64,000 nt of DNA from NCBI RefSeq assembly GCF_020023735.2, contig NZ_CP076444.2, positions 2,185,501 to 2,249,500 on the forward strand, written 5' to 3'. The notes under the pieces were generated by a model. It was not told the origin of the DNA. It saw only the letters and a list, made by a program, of their open reading frames with translations, and did not search any database. Made by a program: the position numbers and the translations under genes. How positions within the stretch are numbered: the stretch's first letter is position 1; the number at the start of each line of letters is the position of its first letter. This document shows positions 1 through 10,287 of this stretch, piece by piece. Source of the DNA: Mycoavidus sp. HKI. GTDB lineage: Bacteria; Pseudomonadota; Gammaproteobacteria; Burkholderiales; Burkholderiaceae.

Positions 1-1069
1 TGTTCGGCCATGGTTGAATGTTTTTCGCATAACTCCAAGTACCTGGCGGATAAGGGTTGCCAGCAGGCAAAGCCGTTCCATTAAATAGCGCATTCAGATA
101 ATTGGGGCGATCAAATGCTAAGTTGATCGCTTGGCGCACTTTTTTATTATCGAGCGGTTTATGCTGGGTGTTCAAAGCGACAAAGGCGGTCATAAAACCA
201 GGGGTTTCAATCGTTTTAACCAATTGATTTACCCGCGTTGCGCTCACGTCTTGCGGCCGTGGCGACAATGAAATTTGGCACTCGCCAGCTTTCAGCCTTT
301 GCACACGCACAGCTGGATCGGGGGTAATCGCATAAATCAGCTGGTCAACCTGCGGGCGCGCGCCCCAATACTGTGGGTTGCGGTCATAGCGGATAAGCGC
401 ATCTTTTTGATAGCTACGCAGCATGAATGGACCCGTGCCGACGGGCTCTAAATTGAAATCTGCAGTGCGGTTCGCGGTGAGCAACTGGTTTGCATAGTCG
501 GCCGAATAGATCGAGGCAAAACCCATCGTCAGTACTGACAAAAAGGTGGCATCGGGTTGATTCAAAGTAAAGCGTACTGTATCTGCGTCAATTTTTTGGA
601 TGGCTTTTAGCCGCTCCGGCAATTGCAGCGATTGCGCATGTGGAAAGCCGCTGGGGCCCGCCACCTTATGCCAAGGGTTGGCCGGATTCAGCATCCGATC
701 AAAAGTGAAAACCACATCATCCGCATTCAATGTGCGACTCGGCTTGAACGCGCCCCTGGTCTGAAAATGCACATTAGGGCGTAAATAAAAAGTGTAATTG
801 AGTCCATCTGCACTCACATCCCATTTCTCAGCCAAGGCCGGTACGATTTTGCTGGTCACCTCGTCGAAAGCCACTAGGCCATTAAAAATAAGGTCGGCGC
901 TTGCATTCGTGGTCACCAACGCATTGTACTGAACAACGTCGAAACCATCAGGGCTTGCTTCCGTACAAACGGTTAAAGACTTAGACACTGCAGATTTAGC
1001 GACAACGGTTAACGGCGCGCTCAACAATAATAAACTCGCGCAGCAAGTAGCGATCAGTTTTTGCTTCAT
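1..1069 (-). CDS. Peptide-type ABC transporter substrate-binding protein (family 5), 5' part only
   Basis: This reading frame starts at an ATG at 1069 and runs off the left edge, so about 356 codons are visible. The N-terminus has a Sec signal peptide (MKQKLIATCCASLLLLSAPL, then an Ala-rich cleavage zone). The mature part reads like the DppA/OppA/SBP_bac_5 family: a 'LTVCTEASPDGFD' opening, 'ADLIFNGLVAFD', 'LNADDVVFTFDRML' and 'PVGTGPFML', all typical of periplasmic dipeptide, oligopeptide or haem-peptide binding lobes. It would deliver peptides to an inner-membrane ABC transporter. No permease or ATPase is visible next to it. The dppBCDF-like operon at 14.1-18.0 kb lacks a binding protein, so this could be its partner, but that is inference. 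The family is clear; the substrate is not. Confidence 0.88.
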   Translation of the reverse strand, partial: MKQKLIATCCASLLLLSAPLTVVAKSAVSKSLTVCTEASPDGFDVVQYNALVTTNASADLIFNGLVAFDEVTSKIVPALAEKWDVSADGLNYTFYLRPNVHFQTRGAFKPSRTLNADDVVFTFDRMLNPANPWHKVAGPSGFPHAQSLQLPERLKAIQKIDADTVRFTLNQPDATFLSVLTMGFASIYSADYANQLLTANRTADFNLEPVGTGPFMLRSYQKDALIRYDRNPQYWGARPQVDQLIYAITPDPAVRVQRLKAGECQISLSPRPQDVSATRVNQLVKTIETPGFMTAFVALNTQHKPLDNKKVRQAINLAFDRPNYLNALFNGTALPAGNPYPPGTWSYAKNIQPWPN

Positions 1070-1155
1070 AAAGCCTTTCTCTCTGATAATTGGCATGCGA
1101 GTGTGGCCTTACACTGGCTTCCCGTTTGCGGTTTTTTTAACTTTTAACAGCAAAC

Positions 1156-1794
1156 TTACATTTTTTTCGCACGAATCTGCGACACAACAAAGTCTAACAC
1201 TGGCATGACCCCTTCCAGGCTATTCGTCAGCGCCGGAGAAATCTCATATTTTCCCTGCACAGCTAGCGCAGGTACGCCCGTAAGGTTGTAATCCACCATC
1301 AATTTATTGTCACGCTGTAGCTCACTTGCCGTACTGAAAGAGTTGTAGATCTCGAGGAATTTTTTCTTATCAACACCATGCTGCGCAATAAATTCTGCTT
1401 GCGCTTCGGTGGTTTGCAAATAATTCCGGTCGACATGAATGGCTTTAAAAATTTTTGGCGCCACCTGAGTCGCGACCCCGAGTGCATCAAGCGCATGATA
1501 CAGTCTTTGATAAAGCGCCAGGTTTGCGTCAAACGCAATCGGCACACGCTTAAGCACAACATCAGGACCTTGTTTGCTAGCCCACGCTTCAATCAAAGGA
1601 TCAAAGTCTTTGCAATGTGGACAACCGTACCAGAAAAACTCAATCACTTCGATTTTGCCTGCCGCCACACTCACTGCCTGCGGGGTTTTCAGGACTTTAT
1701 AGTGTTTGCCCGCTTGCGGCACTAAAGCCGACGCATCAGCGCTACCCACGGCAAAAAGGATCAAGGCGAAGAAAACACCAAGCGATTTTTTCAT
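1156..1794 (-). CDS. dsbA: Thiol:disulfide interchange protein DsbA
   Basis: A 212-residue periplasmic oxidoreductase that introduces disulfide bonds into exported proteins and is reoxidised by DsbB. A signal peptide occupies residues 1-23 (ending ADASA). The thioredoxin-fold active site is C58-P-H-C61, within EFFWYGCPHCKDF, the classic DsbA motif. A cis-proline loop (TGVPAL) lies near residue 175. Length is typical for betaproteobacterial DsbA. It lies 60 bases downstream of the SPOR-domain gene on the same strand, in the order argS, SPOR protein, dsbA that is common in Burkholderiaceae. The ATG start is directly followed by the signal sequence. Confidence 0.95.
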   Translation of the reverse strand: MKKSLGVFFALILFAVGSADASALVPQAGKHYKVLKTPQAVSVAAGKIEVIEFFWYGCPHCKDFDPLIEAWASKQGPDVVLKRVPIAFDANLALYQRLYHALDALGVATQVAPKIFKAIHVDRNYLQTTEAQAEFIAQHGVDKKKFLEIYNSFSTASELQRDNKLMVDYNLTGVPALAVQGKYEISPALTNSLEGVMPVLDFVVSQIRAKKM

Positions 1795-1854
1795 ATTAAT
1801 CTATAACCACTATCGAGTTAAAAATACAGAAATATATCATTTAGGCAGACACAC

Positions 1855-2457
1855 TCATTTATTGCTTTGTGGACGGATAATCGCCGTATCAATGCCCGCA
1901 TCGGTCAGCCGCAAACGCGCCTGATTCATTTGCTCGAAGCGCGTAAACGGACCAAGGCGCACGCGATAATACAAGATGCCCGCATTCTCGTAGCGGGTTA
2001 CCTTCGACTCAAAGCCTTGTAAGGCAAGTTTAGCCCGTTGCTGTTCGGCATCTGCCCGTGTCTTGTATGCGCCCACTTGCAAATAATAACTGCTGTTCGC
2101 CCCGTTAGAGGCTAGCTCAGATTTATTGACAGCTTGGCCGCTGTTTAGCGCGCCGGCAGACGATGGCACTTCGACAATCTGCGGTTCGATCATAGAGCCT
2201 GGCTCAGAAGATGGCCCCGCTGGTGCCACTGGCTGACTAGGAGATCTGCCTTGCAAGAGTCGGTTTGGATCAGCACTGGCTTGGCTATTTAGACTCTCCG
2301 CGCTAGGTGCTGGCGCAGTCTTTGTGACAAAAGGCGTGGGCGCCCGCGTCACGTATAACGCAACCACAACCGCAATCGCCAATCCAACTGTGAGACCGAG
2401 CACGATACCCAAAAGTGTCCCCCCATTTTGCTTAGAAGAACGGCGTTGCTTTCTCAT
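1855..2457 (-). CDS. SPOR-domain cell-envelope protein
   Basis: A 200-residue bitopic membrane protein. Residues 1-13 are basic (RKQRRSSKQ), followed by one transmembrane helix at about 15-37. A low-complexity Pro/Ser/Ala linker runs to about 115. A C-terminal SPOR domain follows (YYLQVGAYKTRADAEQQRAK ... YYRVRLGPFTRFEQMNQ). SPOR domains bind glycan strands stripped of peptide side chains at the division septum, and the architecture resembles FtsN or DedD. It sits between argS and dsbA on the same strand and may be co-transcribed with argS. The septal role is inferred from the domain. Confidence 0.85.
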   Translation of the reverse strand: MRKQRRSSKQNGGTLLGIVLGLTVGLAIAVVVALYVTRAPTPFVTKTAPAPSAESLNSQASADPNRLLQGRSPSQPVAPAGPSSEPGSMIEPQIVEVPSSAGALNSGQAVNKSELASNGANSSYYLQVGAYKTRADAEQQRAKLALQGFESKVTRYENAGILYYRVRLGPFTRFEQMNQARLRLTDAGIDTAIIRPQSNK

Positions 2458-2516
2458 GATTCAAACAGTACCCAAGTAATTTCAAAATAAGGCCCATGAT
2501 TAATGGGGTCTTTCAG

Positions 2517-4289
2517 CTACATTTTAGCGGGTGCGCTGACACCCAGTATAGCTAAGCCATTCGCCAATACTTGGCGGGTTGCTGCAATCAAAGCTAAACG
2601 CGCTATACGCTTAGCATCGTCATCAACCAAAACACGCTCAGCATTGTAAAACGCATGAAACTGACCGGCGAGCTCGCGCAAATAAAAAGCCACCGCATGT
2701 GGCGCAAGTTCAGTCGCCGCGCGCGTTAGCATTTCAGGATATTCAGCCAAACACTTAAGCAACGCGTTTTCATGCGGACTGACCAGTGGCGTGACATCCG
2801 CTTGCGTCAAGGTGGTCAAATCCCCGCCCCACTGCGCCAGCACTGAGCAAATACGAGCATGTGCGTATTGCACGTAATACACCGGATTTTCATCGCTTTG
2901 CTGCAACGCAAGGTCAATATCAAATACAAACTCCGTATCCGCCTTACGAGAAACCAGAAAAAAACGGACGGTATCGCGACCACGCCTGATGATGTCATCA
3001 TCAGGCAGCGCAGCTGTTGGCAGCTTTTCTGGTGCAGCTTGGCCGCCGCCTGACCATTCGATCAAATCACGCACCGTCACGTAACTGCCTGCGCGTTTTG
3101 AGAGTTTAACCTCCTGACCGTTGCGCATTACCGTCACCATCTTGTGTAACACATAATCCGGGTAACCTTGCGGTATATTCAGCCCCAACTGCTGTAAACC
3201 CGCTCGCACTCGCGCAATCGTCCCGTGATGATCAGAACCTTGCACATTAATTACCTTATTAAAGCCGCGCTGCCATTTTGTCACATGATAAGCAACATCT
3301 GGCACAAAATACGTATAACTGCCATCGGTTTTGCGCATGACCCGGTCTTTGTCGTCGCCCTCATCCGTTGTGCGCAACCAGAGCGCACCGTCGTGTTCGT
3401 ACGTTTTGCCAGCCGCCACTAAAGCGGCAACCGTTTCCTCAACCCGGCCATCGCTATACAGCGATGACTCAAGATAGTATTGATCGAATTTAACCCCGAA
3501 CGCCTGCAGATCCAGATCTTGTTCGCGGCGTAAATACGCCACCGCAAAACACTGGATTGCCTCGAGGTGATTCGCATCGCCCAGCCCTTTTACCGGCTCA
3601 GCATCTTGCCTTACGACCGTAGCCCCAGCCAGATAATCGCGCGCGATTTCAGCAATATATTCGCCGTTGTAGGCCGTTTCTGGCCAATCCGCATGGGCCG
3701 GCGTCAAACCGCGGGCACGCGCTTGCACTGACAACGCAAGATTATTAATTTGCACGCCCGCATCATTGTAATAAAACTCACGATGCGCCTGCCAGCCTTG
3801 CGTGCTCAGCACATTCGCCAGGACATCGCCTAGCGCTGCCTGCCGGCCATGGCCAACATGCAGCGGGCCCGTCGGGTTAGCAGATACAAACTCTATCAGC
3901 ACGCGCTTGGCCGGCTGCTCAGCCACTGCAAAGGCACACCCAAACGACGCGGTTTCATTCAGCACCGCCCGCGCCACCGCTTGTTTCGCCGCAGCCGACA
4001 ACTTTAAATTGATAAAACCCGGCCCAGCAACGTCGGCCGACTCAATCAAACCTGACGCACGCGGATGCGCACATACGCTCTCTGCGAGCTGCTGAGCAAG
4101 CTGACGTGGATTCATGCGCCATGGCTTAGCGAGCTGTAAGGCAAGATTACTCGCCACATCGCCATGGGCAGCGATCTTAGGGCGCTCGAGCGTAATCAGT
4201 AAATCTAACTCACTGGCAAATGATGGCGCTAAATTTTTGATCGCGTCAGTAAAAATGGCTTCAATAATCTGTTTTTGGGCTGGTAACAT
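2517..4289 (-). CDS. argS: Arginine--tRNA ligase
   Basis: A class I aminoacyl-tRNA synthetase of 590 residues that charges tRNA-Arg in the cytoplasm. The N-terminal additional domain is followed by the ATP-binding HIGH-type motif ([14 protein letters not shown]). A KMSKS equivalent ([12 protein letters not shown]) follows, and the C-terminal anticodon-binding domain ends in [16 protein letters not shown] chose the ATG at 4289 ([13 protein letters not shown]), which matches the usual family start. An in-frame GTG at 4313 would add eight residues, and neither start has a strong ribosome site. It is the first gene of the leftward argS/SPOR/dsbA series and diverges from the DUF1840 gene. Confidence 0.96.
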   Translation of the reverse strand: MLPAQKQIIEAIFTDAIKNLAPSFASELDLLITLERPKIAAHGDVASNLALQLAKPWRMNPRQLAQQLAESVCAHPRASGLIESADVAGPGFINLKLSAAAKQAVARAVLNETASFGCAFAVAEQPAKRVLIEFVSANPTGPLHVGHGRQAALGDVLANVLSTQGWQAHREFYYNDAGVQINNLALSVQARARGLTPAHADWPETAYNGEYIAEIARDYLAGATVVRQDAEPVKGLGDANHLEAIQCFAVAYLRREQDLDLQAFGVKFDQYYLESSLYSDGRVEETVAALVAAGKTYEHDGALWLRTTDEGDDKDRVMRKTDGSYTYFVPDVAYHVTKWQRGFNKVINVQGSDHHGTIARVRAGLQQLGLNIPQGYPDYVLHKMVTVMRNGQEVKLSKRAGSYVTVRDLIEWSGGGQAAPEKLPTAALPDDDIIRRGRDTVRFFLVSRKADTEFVFDIDLALQQSDENPVYYVQYAHARICSVLAQWGGDLTTLTQADVTPLVSPHENALLKCLAEYPEMLTRAATELAPHAVAFYLRELAGQFHAFYNAERVLVDDDAKRIARLALIAATRQVLANGLAILGVSAPAKM

Positions 4290-4390
4290 GCAAGGCAAAG
4301 AAACGTAATGCACAAATTTGCGCGGAAGTAAGGATTCTAGCAGTGATACAAAGCCTTCAGCTTGTAACCGACAAAATTTAAGGAGCTCCT

Positions 4391-4714
4391 ATGTTAATTA
4401 CTTTTAAATCAATCGCTACCCCTGAGATCATCATGCTCGATAACCTTGCACGGTTCTTACTGAGGATTATCGGCAAACCACTGGATAAGCAAGGGGTGAT
4501 TAGCCACGATGAGCTAGCGCAAGCCATCGCTCGCTTAGAAGCCGCTATTGATGATGAGCAAAAAAAAGAAGCGCTAGCGCGTGCCGAACATCATTTTGAC
4601 CATGACGAGCTAGCCGATGAAACACCTGTTGGGCTTGCGCAACGCGCGTTTCCACTGCTGGATATGATGCGTGTTGCGCATCAGCAAGAAGCCGATATTG
4701 TCTGGGGTATTTGA
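4391..4714 (+). CDS. DUF1840 domain-containing protein
   Basis: A small cytoplasmic protein of 107 residues. It has the look of the betaproteobacterial DUF1840 family: an MLITFKSxATPxxIML start, a hydrophobic stretch (NLARFLLRIIGK), a conserved GVISHDELAQAIARLEAAI segment, and a C-terminal PLLDMMRVAHQQEADIVWG. The function of the family is unknown. An excellent ribosome site (AAGGAG, five bases before the ATG) supports this start over the internal Met at residue 15. It stands alone, divergent from argS and convergent with mnmE. Confidence 0.85.
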   Translation: MLITFKSIATPEIIMLDNLARFLLRIIGKPLDKQGVISHDELAQAIARLEAAIDDEQKKEALARAEHHFDHDELADETPVGLAQRAFPLLDMMRVAHQQEADIVWGI

Positions 4715-4778
4715 TTACAGTGAAGGTCTTTTGTCCTTAGGCTCCAGACTTTCAATGCGGTATCGGTCAACAGCTGTG

Positions 4779-6173
4779 TCATTTACCAATACAAAACCGA
4801 CTAAAAATCTCGCCAAGTAAATCATCCGAAGTGAATTCACCTGTAATGGTATTGAGTTGCAGTTGCGCCAAGCGCAGTTCTTCGGCAAAAAGATCAAGCG
4901 CCTGCGCGTTCTGCGCTGCTTGCTCCGCCGCGTTCAATAGATGACGGTTGGCTGCGCGCAGTGCAATCAAATGCCGCTCACGCGCCGAATAAACACTTTC
5001 AGTACCGACTTGCCAGCCAGCAATCTCCAACAACTGCGCACGTAAATCGTCAATCCCCGCGCCTGATTTTGCTGACAAGCGTACAGTCCGCACAGCTTTG
5101 GCCTCGGTGGCCAAAGCCACAGCAGCCGATTCTGCAAGCAAATCAATCTTATTATGGAGTTGAATAATCGGCACGCCTGCCGGTAAGCTAGCAGCAATCG
5201 CCGCATCTTCATGCGTAAAGCCGATACGCGCATCTAGCAAATGCAGCACAATGTCCGCCTGCTTAATCGCTTGCCAAGTACGAGCGATGCCAGCCCGCTC
5301 AACCTCATCCTCTGTCTCGCGCAAACCTGCAGTGTCAACGATATGCAGCGGGATACCTTCAATCTGAATGGTCTGCGCAATTTTATCGCGGGTGGTGCCA
5401 GCAATCGGCGTCACAATCGCCAGCTCAGCGCCAGCTAGCGCATTCAATAATGAAGATTTACCTACATTAGGCTGTCCGGCCAACACCACTGACAGCCCTT
5501 CGCGTAATAATGCGCCTTGCCGCGCATCAGATTGAATCTGGCTCAGTTCATGACGAAGTGTAGCGAGTTTGCCACGCGCATCTGCAGCCTCCAGAAAATC
5601 AATTTCCTCTTCCGGAAAATCAAGAGTGGCTTCGACCAACATTCTAAGGCGAATCAAATCCTCCACCAACTGCTGAATCGCGCGCGAAAACACCCCATCT
5701 AGCGAGCGACCGGCACAACGGGCCGCGGCTTCCGTACTCGCCTCAATCAAATCAGCAACCGCTTCGGCTTGCGCTAGGTCAAGCTTATCGTTAAGAAAGG
5801 CGCGACGCGTAAATTCACCAGGCTCAGCTAAACGCAAACCCGGTACTATATTCGCAGCAAGACAACGCTGTAACAATAACTGCAAAACAATTGGCCCACC
5901 GTGCCCTTGCAACTCGAGTACATGTTCGCCGGTATAAGAATGAGGCGCAGCAAAATAAAGACCTATACCGCGGTCCAGAATCCCTCCCTGCGCGTCCAAG
6001 AATGGTACGTAAGTCGCGTAACGTGGCAAGAGCTCCTGACCGCACACGGCTAACATCAAGCGGGCAACCACTTCTGCCACCAGCTTGCCAAACGATAGGC
6101 GCACTACGCCGATCCCACCCCGGCCTGGGGCGGTAGCAATAGCAATAATTGGATCTTGATGAGTTGTAAACAT
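4779..6173 (-). CDS. mnmE: tRNA uridine-5-carboxymethylaminomethyl(34) synthesis GTPase MnmE
   Basis: A GTPase that works with MnmG to make cmnm5U34 in certain tRNAs. The N-terminal tetrahydrofolate-binding domain opens with [19 protein letters not shown]. The helical domain is interrupted by a G domain with P-loop [12 protein letters not shown], switch region [13 protein letters not shown] and a NKID specificity motif. The C-terminus carries the conserved FCIGK, matching the CxGK catalytic cysteine motif. I place the start at the ATG at 6173 ([13 protein letters not shown]), giving 464 residues. A GTG at 6212 would add 13 residues with no family match. The gene is monocistronic by appearance, convergent with DUF1840 and divergent from the photolyase. 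Confidence 0.96.
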   Translation of the reverse strand: MFTTHQDPIIAIATAPGRGGIGVVRLSFGKLVAEVVARLMLAVCGQELLPRYATYVPFLDAQGGILDRGIGLYFAAPHSYTGEHVLELQGHGGPIVLQLLLQRCLAANIVPGLRLAEPGEFTRRAFLNDKLDLAQAEAVADLIEASTEAAARCAGRSLDGVFSRAIQQLVEDLIRLRMLVEATLDFPEEEIDFLEAADARGKLATLRHELSQIQSDARQGALLREGLSVVLAGQPNVGKSSLLNALAGAELAIVTPIAGTTRDKIAQTIQIEGIPLHIVDTAGLRETEDEVERAGIARTWQAIKQADIVLHLLDARIGFTHEDAAIAASLPAGVPIIQLHNKIDLLAESAAVALATEAKAVRTVRLSAKSGAGIDDLRAQLLEIAGWQVGTESVYSARERHLIALRAANRHLLNAAEQAAQNAQALDLFAEELRLAQLQLNTITGEFTSDDLLGEIFSRFCIGK

Positions 6174-6272
6174 TAGCGGCACACCTACGATCTTTGTAAT
6201 GATAGAAGACACGTCAGATCAGTTTCGTGAGAATATGGCAAAAAGATTGACAGCAAATTTTAGAGATTGACC

Positions 6273-7748
6273 ATGGCGACACAATCCTCAAATAAAGAGA
6301 CCAGCATTGCTCTTGTCTGGTTTCGTCGGGATCTACGACTATTTGATCACGCCGCACTTTATCATGCGCTGAAAGAATACGACCAGGTTATCCCAGTCTT
6401 TGTCTTTGACACCACCATTTTAGCGACCCTACCCCGTGCAGATCGTCGCGTTGAATTTATTCATGCATCACTGCGTGCGCTCAAAGACGAATTACAACAA
6501 GCCAAGAGCGATCTTGTCATACGACATGCAAATGCTGTTACAGCGATTCCGGAGTTAGTCGCCGAATTTAGAGCTAGCGCAGTTTATACTAATCGCGACT
6601 ATGAGCCAGATGCCATCAAGCGCGACGCCGAAGTCACCACTGCTCTTCGTGAGCAGGACGTCGCGCTGCGCACATTCAAAGATCAGGTAATTTTTGAGCA
6701 GGACGAAATTGTCACTCAAGCCAATAGTATGTATAGCGTGTTTACGCCCTACAAACGTGCATGGCTTACCAAGTTAAACGATTTCTACCTACGCTCATAT
6801 CCCGTAGCACCTTACCTGCATCACTTAGCCCAATTGGATGCACAACCTTTTCCGTCATTGCAAGAACTCAATTTTGTGCCTGCCGGATTAGCTGATTTGC
6901 CCATCCAACCTGGCACGACAGGCGGTGAAGCGCTATTTGAGAATTTCAAGGAGCGTATTGATCGCTATCACCTCAGCCGCGATTTTCCAGCAGTCAAAGG
7001 GCCATCTTATTTGTCCGTACATCTACGCTTTGGTACGCTATCGATTCGTGAGTTAGCGGCTTACGCCTGGCGTGAAGGCAGCCACGGAGCTCAGACGTGG
7101 CTCTCAGAATTGATCTGGCGTGAGTTCTATCAGCAGATTCTTTGGCACCGGCCAGATGTGGTGCACCATGCCTTCAAGCGGGACTACGATGCGCTAGCCT
7201 TCCCAAACGATGAGATCTTATTTACAGCTTGGTGCCAAGGACAAACTGGCTACCCTATGGTTGACGCAGCCATGCGCCAGCTCAATCAGACTGGCTATAT
7301 GCATAATCGACTGCGCATGATCACTGCGAGTTTTCTGGTCAAGGATTTATTGGTTGATTGGCGTTGGGGAGAACGTTACTTTGCCAAACAGCTGATTGAT
7401 TTCGATCTGGCTGCCAACAATGGCGGTTGGCAATGGGCGGCGAGCACCGGCTGCGATGCTCAGCCCTATTTCCGCATTTTCAATCCGGTCACACAATCAA
7501 CAAAATTCGACTCTGATGGCAAGTTTATTCGCCGCTATTGCCCGGAGCTAAGCGCTTTGCAAGGTAAAGCTATTCATGCACCATGGCTGGCAAACCAAGC
7601 CACGCTCGATGCTGCGGGTATTACGCTTGGCGTGGATTACCCATTGCCAATAGTTGATCACGCCTGTCAACGCGATAAAGCATTGGCATTGTTTAAGCAC
7701 CGAGACAGAACATCAATCAAATCCAATGACGATTCTGCTACCGCCTAA
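6273..7748 (+). CDS. phrB: Deoxyribodipyrimidine (CPD) photolyase
   Basis: A light-dependent DNA repair flavoprotein of 491 residues that splits cyclobutane pyrimidine dimers. The N-terminal antenna-binding Rossmann domain starts ALVWFRRDLRLFDH. The C-terminal FAD domain carries LRFGTLSIRELA, WLSELIWREFYQQIL, MHNRLRMITASFLVKDLL and the signature NNGGWQWAASTGCDAQPYFR. These match class I photolyases; the cryptochrome-DASH subgroup is less likely because of length and motif wording. The ATG at 6273 is preferred over a TTG at 6267. It stands alone between mnmE (divergent) and a pirin gene (convergent). In a fungus-associated bacterium its retention suggests some light exposure, which is speculation. 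Confidence 0.94.
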   Translation: MATQSSNKETSIALVWFRRDLRLFDHAALYHALKEYDQVIPVFVFDTTILATLPRADRRVEFIHASLRALKDELQQAKSDLVIRHANAVTAIPELVAEFRASAVYTNRDYEPDAIKRDAEVTTALREQDVALRTFKDQVIFEQDEIVTQANSMYSVFTPYKRAWLTKLNDFYLRSYPVAPYLHHLAQLDAQPFPSLQELNFVPAGLADLPIQPGTTGGEALFENFKERIDRYHLSRDFPAVKGPSYLSVHLRFGTLSIRELAAYAWREGSHGAQTWLSELIWREFYQQILWHRPDVVHHAFKRDYDALAFPNDEILFTAWCQGQTGYPMVDAAMRQLNQTGYMHNRLRMITASFLVKDLLVDWRWGERYFAKQLIDFDLAANNGGWQWAASTGCDAQPYFRIFNPVTQSTKFDSDGKFIRRYCPELSALQGKAIHAPWLANQATLDAAGITLGVDYPLPIVDHACQRDKALALFKHRDRTSIKSNDDSATA

Positions 7749-7799
7749 TCTCGCCACCTTTATCACAACTCTTTAGGTCTTCAAGAGCGTCAAAGCCAA

Positions 7800-8522
7800 T
7801 CAAAGAGCTTGTGCAGAATCCTCGGGGCGCAGATCAAATACCAACACCTCTGCCTGTTTCCCTGCCGAAAAATGTAAAGAAGACTCATCTCTCACACGCA
7901 CTCCATCTCCTGCGTTTAGCTCTTTCTCATTAAGCATGATAGAGCCGCGTGCGACATGCACATAAGCGCAACGCCTACGATCAAGCTCTAGGTTAGCGGC
8001 TTGCGCGCCGTCAAATACGCCTACATACATATGCACATCTTGATGGATTTGGAGGGTGCCTGCCGCCCCATCAGGTGACAATACTGGCCGTAACCGCCCA
8101 TTTTTATCAGCCTGCGGAATATGCATCTGCGCATGACGAGGGGCGATCCCTTGCTTACCGGGGAGGATCCAGATTTGCAGCAAATGCACAGGTTCATTTG
8201 GATCAGGATTCATTTCGCTATGCATGATGCCCGTACCAGCACTCATGATTTGCACTTCATCGGGGCGCATCGTCGCATGGGTACTCGTCGAATCTCGGTG
8301 CTCTAGAGTACCGGTTAGCACATAGGTGACAATTTCCATATTTTGATGCGGGTGCATCCCAAACCCACGGCCGGGCGCAACGATGTCATCATTAATCACC
8401 CGTAAGTCAGAAAACCCCATATGCGCAGGATCATAGTATTGACCAAAAGAAAAAGTGGGGCGGGAATGCAGCCAGCTAGAGCGCATAAGACCCCGTTCAT
8501 CGGCTTTACGTATTTCAAGCAT
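7800..8522 (-). CDS. Pirin family protein (YhhW-like bicupin)
   Basis: A 240-residue cytosolic cupin. The N-terminal cupin has the pirin metal-site sequence GMHPHQNMEIVTYVL and TLEHRDS, followed by AGTGIMHSEMNP, which supplies the His and Glu ligands. The C-terminal cupin is the degenerate half typical of YhhW. Family members are Fe or Cu proteins; E. coli YhhW has quercetin 2,3-dioxygenase activity in vitro, but the physiological role is unclear. A strong AGGAGG ribosome site at 8527-8532 lies four bases before the ATG. The gene is solitary, convergent with phrB. Confidence 0.9.
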   Translation of the reverse strand: MLEIRKADERGLMRSSWLHSRPTFSFGQYYDPAHMGFSDLRVINDDIVAPGRGFGMHPHQNMEIVTYVLTGTLEHRDSTSTHATMRPDEVQIMSAGTGIMHSEMNPDPNEPVHLLQIWILPGKQGIAPRHAQMHIPQADKNGRLRPVLSPDGAAGTLQIHQDVHMYVGVFDGAQAANLELDRRRCAYVHVARGSIMLNEKELNAGDGVRVRDESSLHFSAGKQAEVLVFDLRPEDSAQAL

Positions 8523-8658
8523 GGCGCCTCCTTAAAAGGAAATGTATGCTGAGTGTATCTTAAATTCAATCGGATAATTTAGCGCCGCCCTCTTTTTTAA
8601 TAAATTCTAAAAGTAGAAAGCTAAGCCATGCTGCAAGGGCTCATTTCTGCTGTGTGAT

Positions 8659-9141
8659 TTAACCGAAGACGGCTTCTGATCGACGTATGTATTGGACGAA
8701 GTCGATGCATGGCACGGCAACTTCGTGCATAGAACATACAGAAGGTATCTTTCGTTTCGATTTCACGGCGGGTAGCAGATTTTGTCGCCCTTCATTTGAT
8801 ACCAGCTCTCTCCTATGAGCTCGTGCTGTAGCAATGATGAGCAGATCATTCTCGCCGACGCCATTCGAATGATACTTGTCACCCACAATTCCGAGTAGCC
8901 CCTTCATCCGGATCGCGTCTTGTATGATTACGTTCGTGATTCCTAGTTGCTCTAGATTCGCCGTCACCAGCCAATTACTGCAATCAGGTGTTTTCTTACG
9001 AACCTCTTCGTATGCCACGCTAGGCATCGTGAGCCTTCGCTGGTTGATCTCAGCCGCTATCCATACCCACAAACCAGGAAATTGACCTACTGGATAATTG
9101 TCCCAAGCGTAGATCATGGAAGAGGCGTCAAACACCTGCAT
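8659..9141 (-). CDS. DUF4411 family PIN-like protein (putative toxin RNase)
   Basis: A 160-residue protein with PIN-domain architecture. It opens VFDASSMIYAWDNYP with an acidic D5, continues with MPSVAYEEVRKK (acidic Glu pair), and has a GENDLLIIATARA helix, the hallmark Asp-x-x-Leu/Ile-x-Ala-x-Ala of PIN nucleases. A VSNEGRQN strand follows. This fits DUF4411, a PIN-like group found beside ImmA/IrrE-type regulators. PIN toxins cleave RNA, so this is likely the toxic partner of the upstream gene. The ATG at 9141 (MQVFDASS) fits the fold best and overlaps the upstream gene by 14 bases, indicating translational coupling. A longer start at 9168 would add nine residues. Confidence 0.78.
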   Translation of the reverse strand: MQVFDASSMIYAWDNYPVGQFPGLWVWIAAEINQRRLTMPSVAYEEVRKKTPDCSNWLVTANLEQLGITNVIIQDAIRMKGLLGIVGDKYHSNGVGENDLLIIATARAHRRELVSNEGRQNLLPAVKSKRKIPSVCSMHEVAVPCIDFVQYIRRSEAVFG

Positions 9142-10279
9142 AGTAGCGTTCCAATTGATGCAGGTCATTGATCTTCAAGCCATCGAGATAACTACTTGCC
9201 TTCGCCAAGGTGATGTACCGACTATTGAGTGCATCCAATACAGCGCGCACGAATCTATCGCCGAAAATGTGCGAAGGCTCTCGATGGCGGTACATCCGGG
9301 TTCCACCATTCTGCTCAGGAGAAGACTGAGCAGACCGCCAGTGTCGGTAATCAGCATATTGCTCTTGCGACAGCCGACCAATATCAAGCAGGCGACGCAA
9401 GATGACTTCCGTGCTAAGGCCCCACTCTCGCCGAAGCGGTTTCAACCACTCATCGAACTCAGAAACTTGTCGCGGGCGGTACTTATCATCCACTCTTGCT
9501 AGAAATGCCACAGGCACAAGCAGGTGTCCAGCGAACGTGTTTGCGTCTTTTTCGTGACCTTGGTGGGACTGTATATCGCGCTCGTCGTCAATTGAGCTGC
9601 TTCGATGCAATAGCAAGTGCCCCAACTCGTGCATGAGGGTGAAGGATTGCTGAGATTCCGAGGCCTGCTTTTTTACAACGATGACGGGACAATCACGGTC
9701 GTAAATGCTGAAGCCCAGAATCGGACTCTCTTTGGCGATTTGCCACTTGCCATTGTATCCGTTGCTACGAAAAACCAGCACACCACGCGCTTCTAGCGCC
9801 GTTCTATAACTGTCAAACGTATTACTGTCATCGAGACCCAGCCAGCGGCGCGCGACCTTGGCTGCTTCCGTGGGGTTCTCGCGCGGCAGATCCTCCGGCT
9901 CTTCAAACCGAGGCAAATCGGCGCCATCTAAATCTTCGCGAAGGCTCAGATATATCTCACGCTGTCTCTCGACGCGCTCGATGAGTAACTTCAACCCGGT
10001 TGTTAGCTCAGGTTTTTGATTTGCCAAGGTCCGGAACGCGGCGGTATGCACTTGGGTTTCGTCGACCGGCCCGGGTTCTAGGAAAAAAAGCGCTCCCCGA
10101 CCAAAGAAGCTTGCGACCTTACTGAGCTGAGGGAACGTTAAGCCGTGCTCTCCCGCCAGAACGCGCTCCATCGTCGCTGGCAAGATGCCGACCGCAGACG
10201 CGAGTTCGCCTGGCGTTGTGCCGTGATCGGCACAGCACCAAATTATCCTCTCCGAATTGATCGACTGAATTAGCTCCAT
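9128..10279 (-). CDS. XRE-type HTH / ImmA-IrrE family metallopeptidase fusion (putative antitoxin)
   Basis: A 383-residue protein with two parts. Residues about 15-65 form an XRE-like helix-turn-helix (TPGELASAVGILPATMERVL ... LTFPQLSKVASFFG). The C-terminal half is an ImmA/IrrE (COG2856) zinc peptidase domain with the HEXXH motif inside LMHELGHLLLHR and a third-ligand region EKDANTFAGHLLVP. Such fusions act as proteolytic repressors or antitoxins in stress, phage and toxin-antitoxin modules. The gene precedes and overlaps the DUF4411 PIN gene, as expected for an antitoxin-first operon. A promoter with a palindrome over the -35 lies directly upstream, and the transcript may be leaderless. The pair lies next to tRNA-Lys, suggesting acquisition. 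Confidence 0.82.
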   Translation of the reverse strand: MELIQSINSERIIWCCADHGTTPGELASAVGILPATMERVLAGEHGLTFPQLSKVASFFGRGALFFLEPGPVDETQVHTAAFRTLANQKPELTTGLKLLIERVERQREIYLSLREDLDGADLPRFEEPEDLPRENPTEAAKVARRWLGLDDSNTFDSYRTALEARGVLVFRSNGYNGKWQIAKESPILGFSIYDRDCPVIVVKKQASESQQSFTLMHELGHLLLHRSSSIDDERDIQSHQGHEKDANTFAGHLLVPVAFLARVDDKYRPRQVSEFDEWLKPLRREWGLSTEVILRRLLDIGRLSQEQYADYRHWRSAQSSPEQNGGTRMYRHREPSHIFGDRFVRAVLDALNSRYITLAKASSYLDGLKINDLHQLERYYAGV

Positions 10280-10287
10280 AACACCCC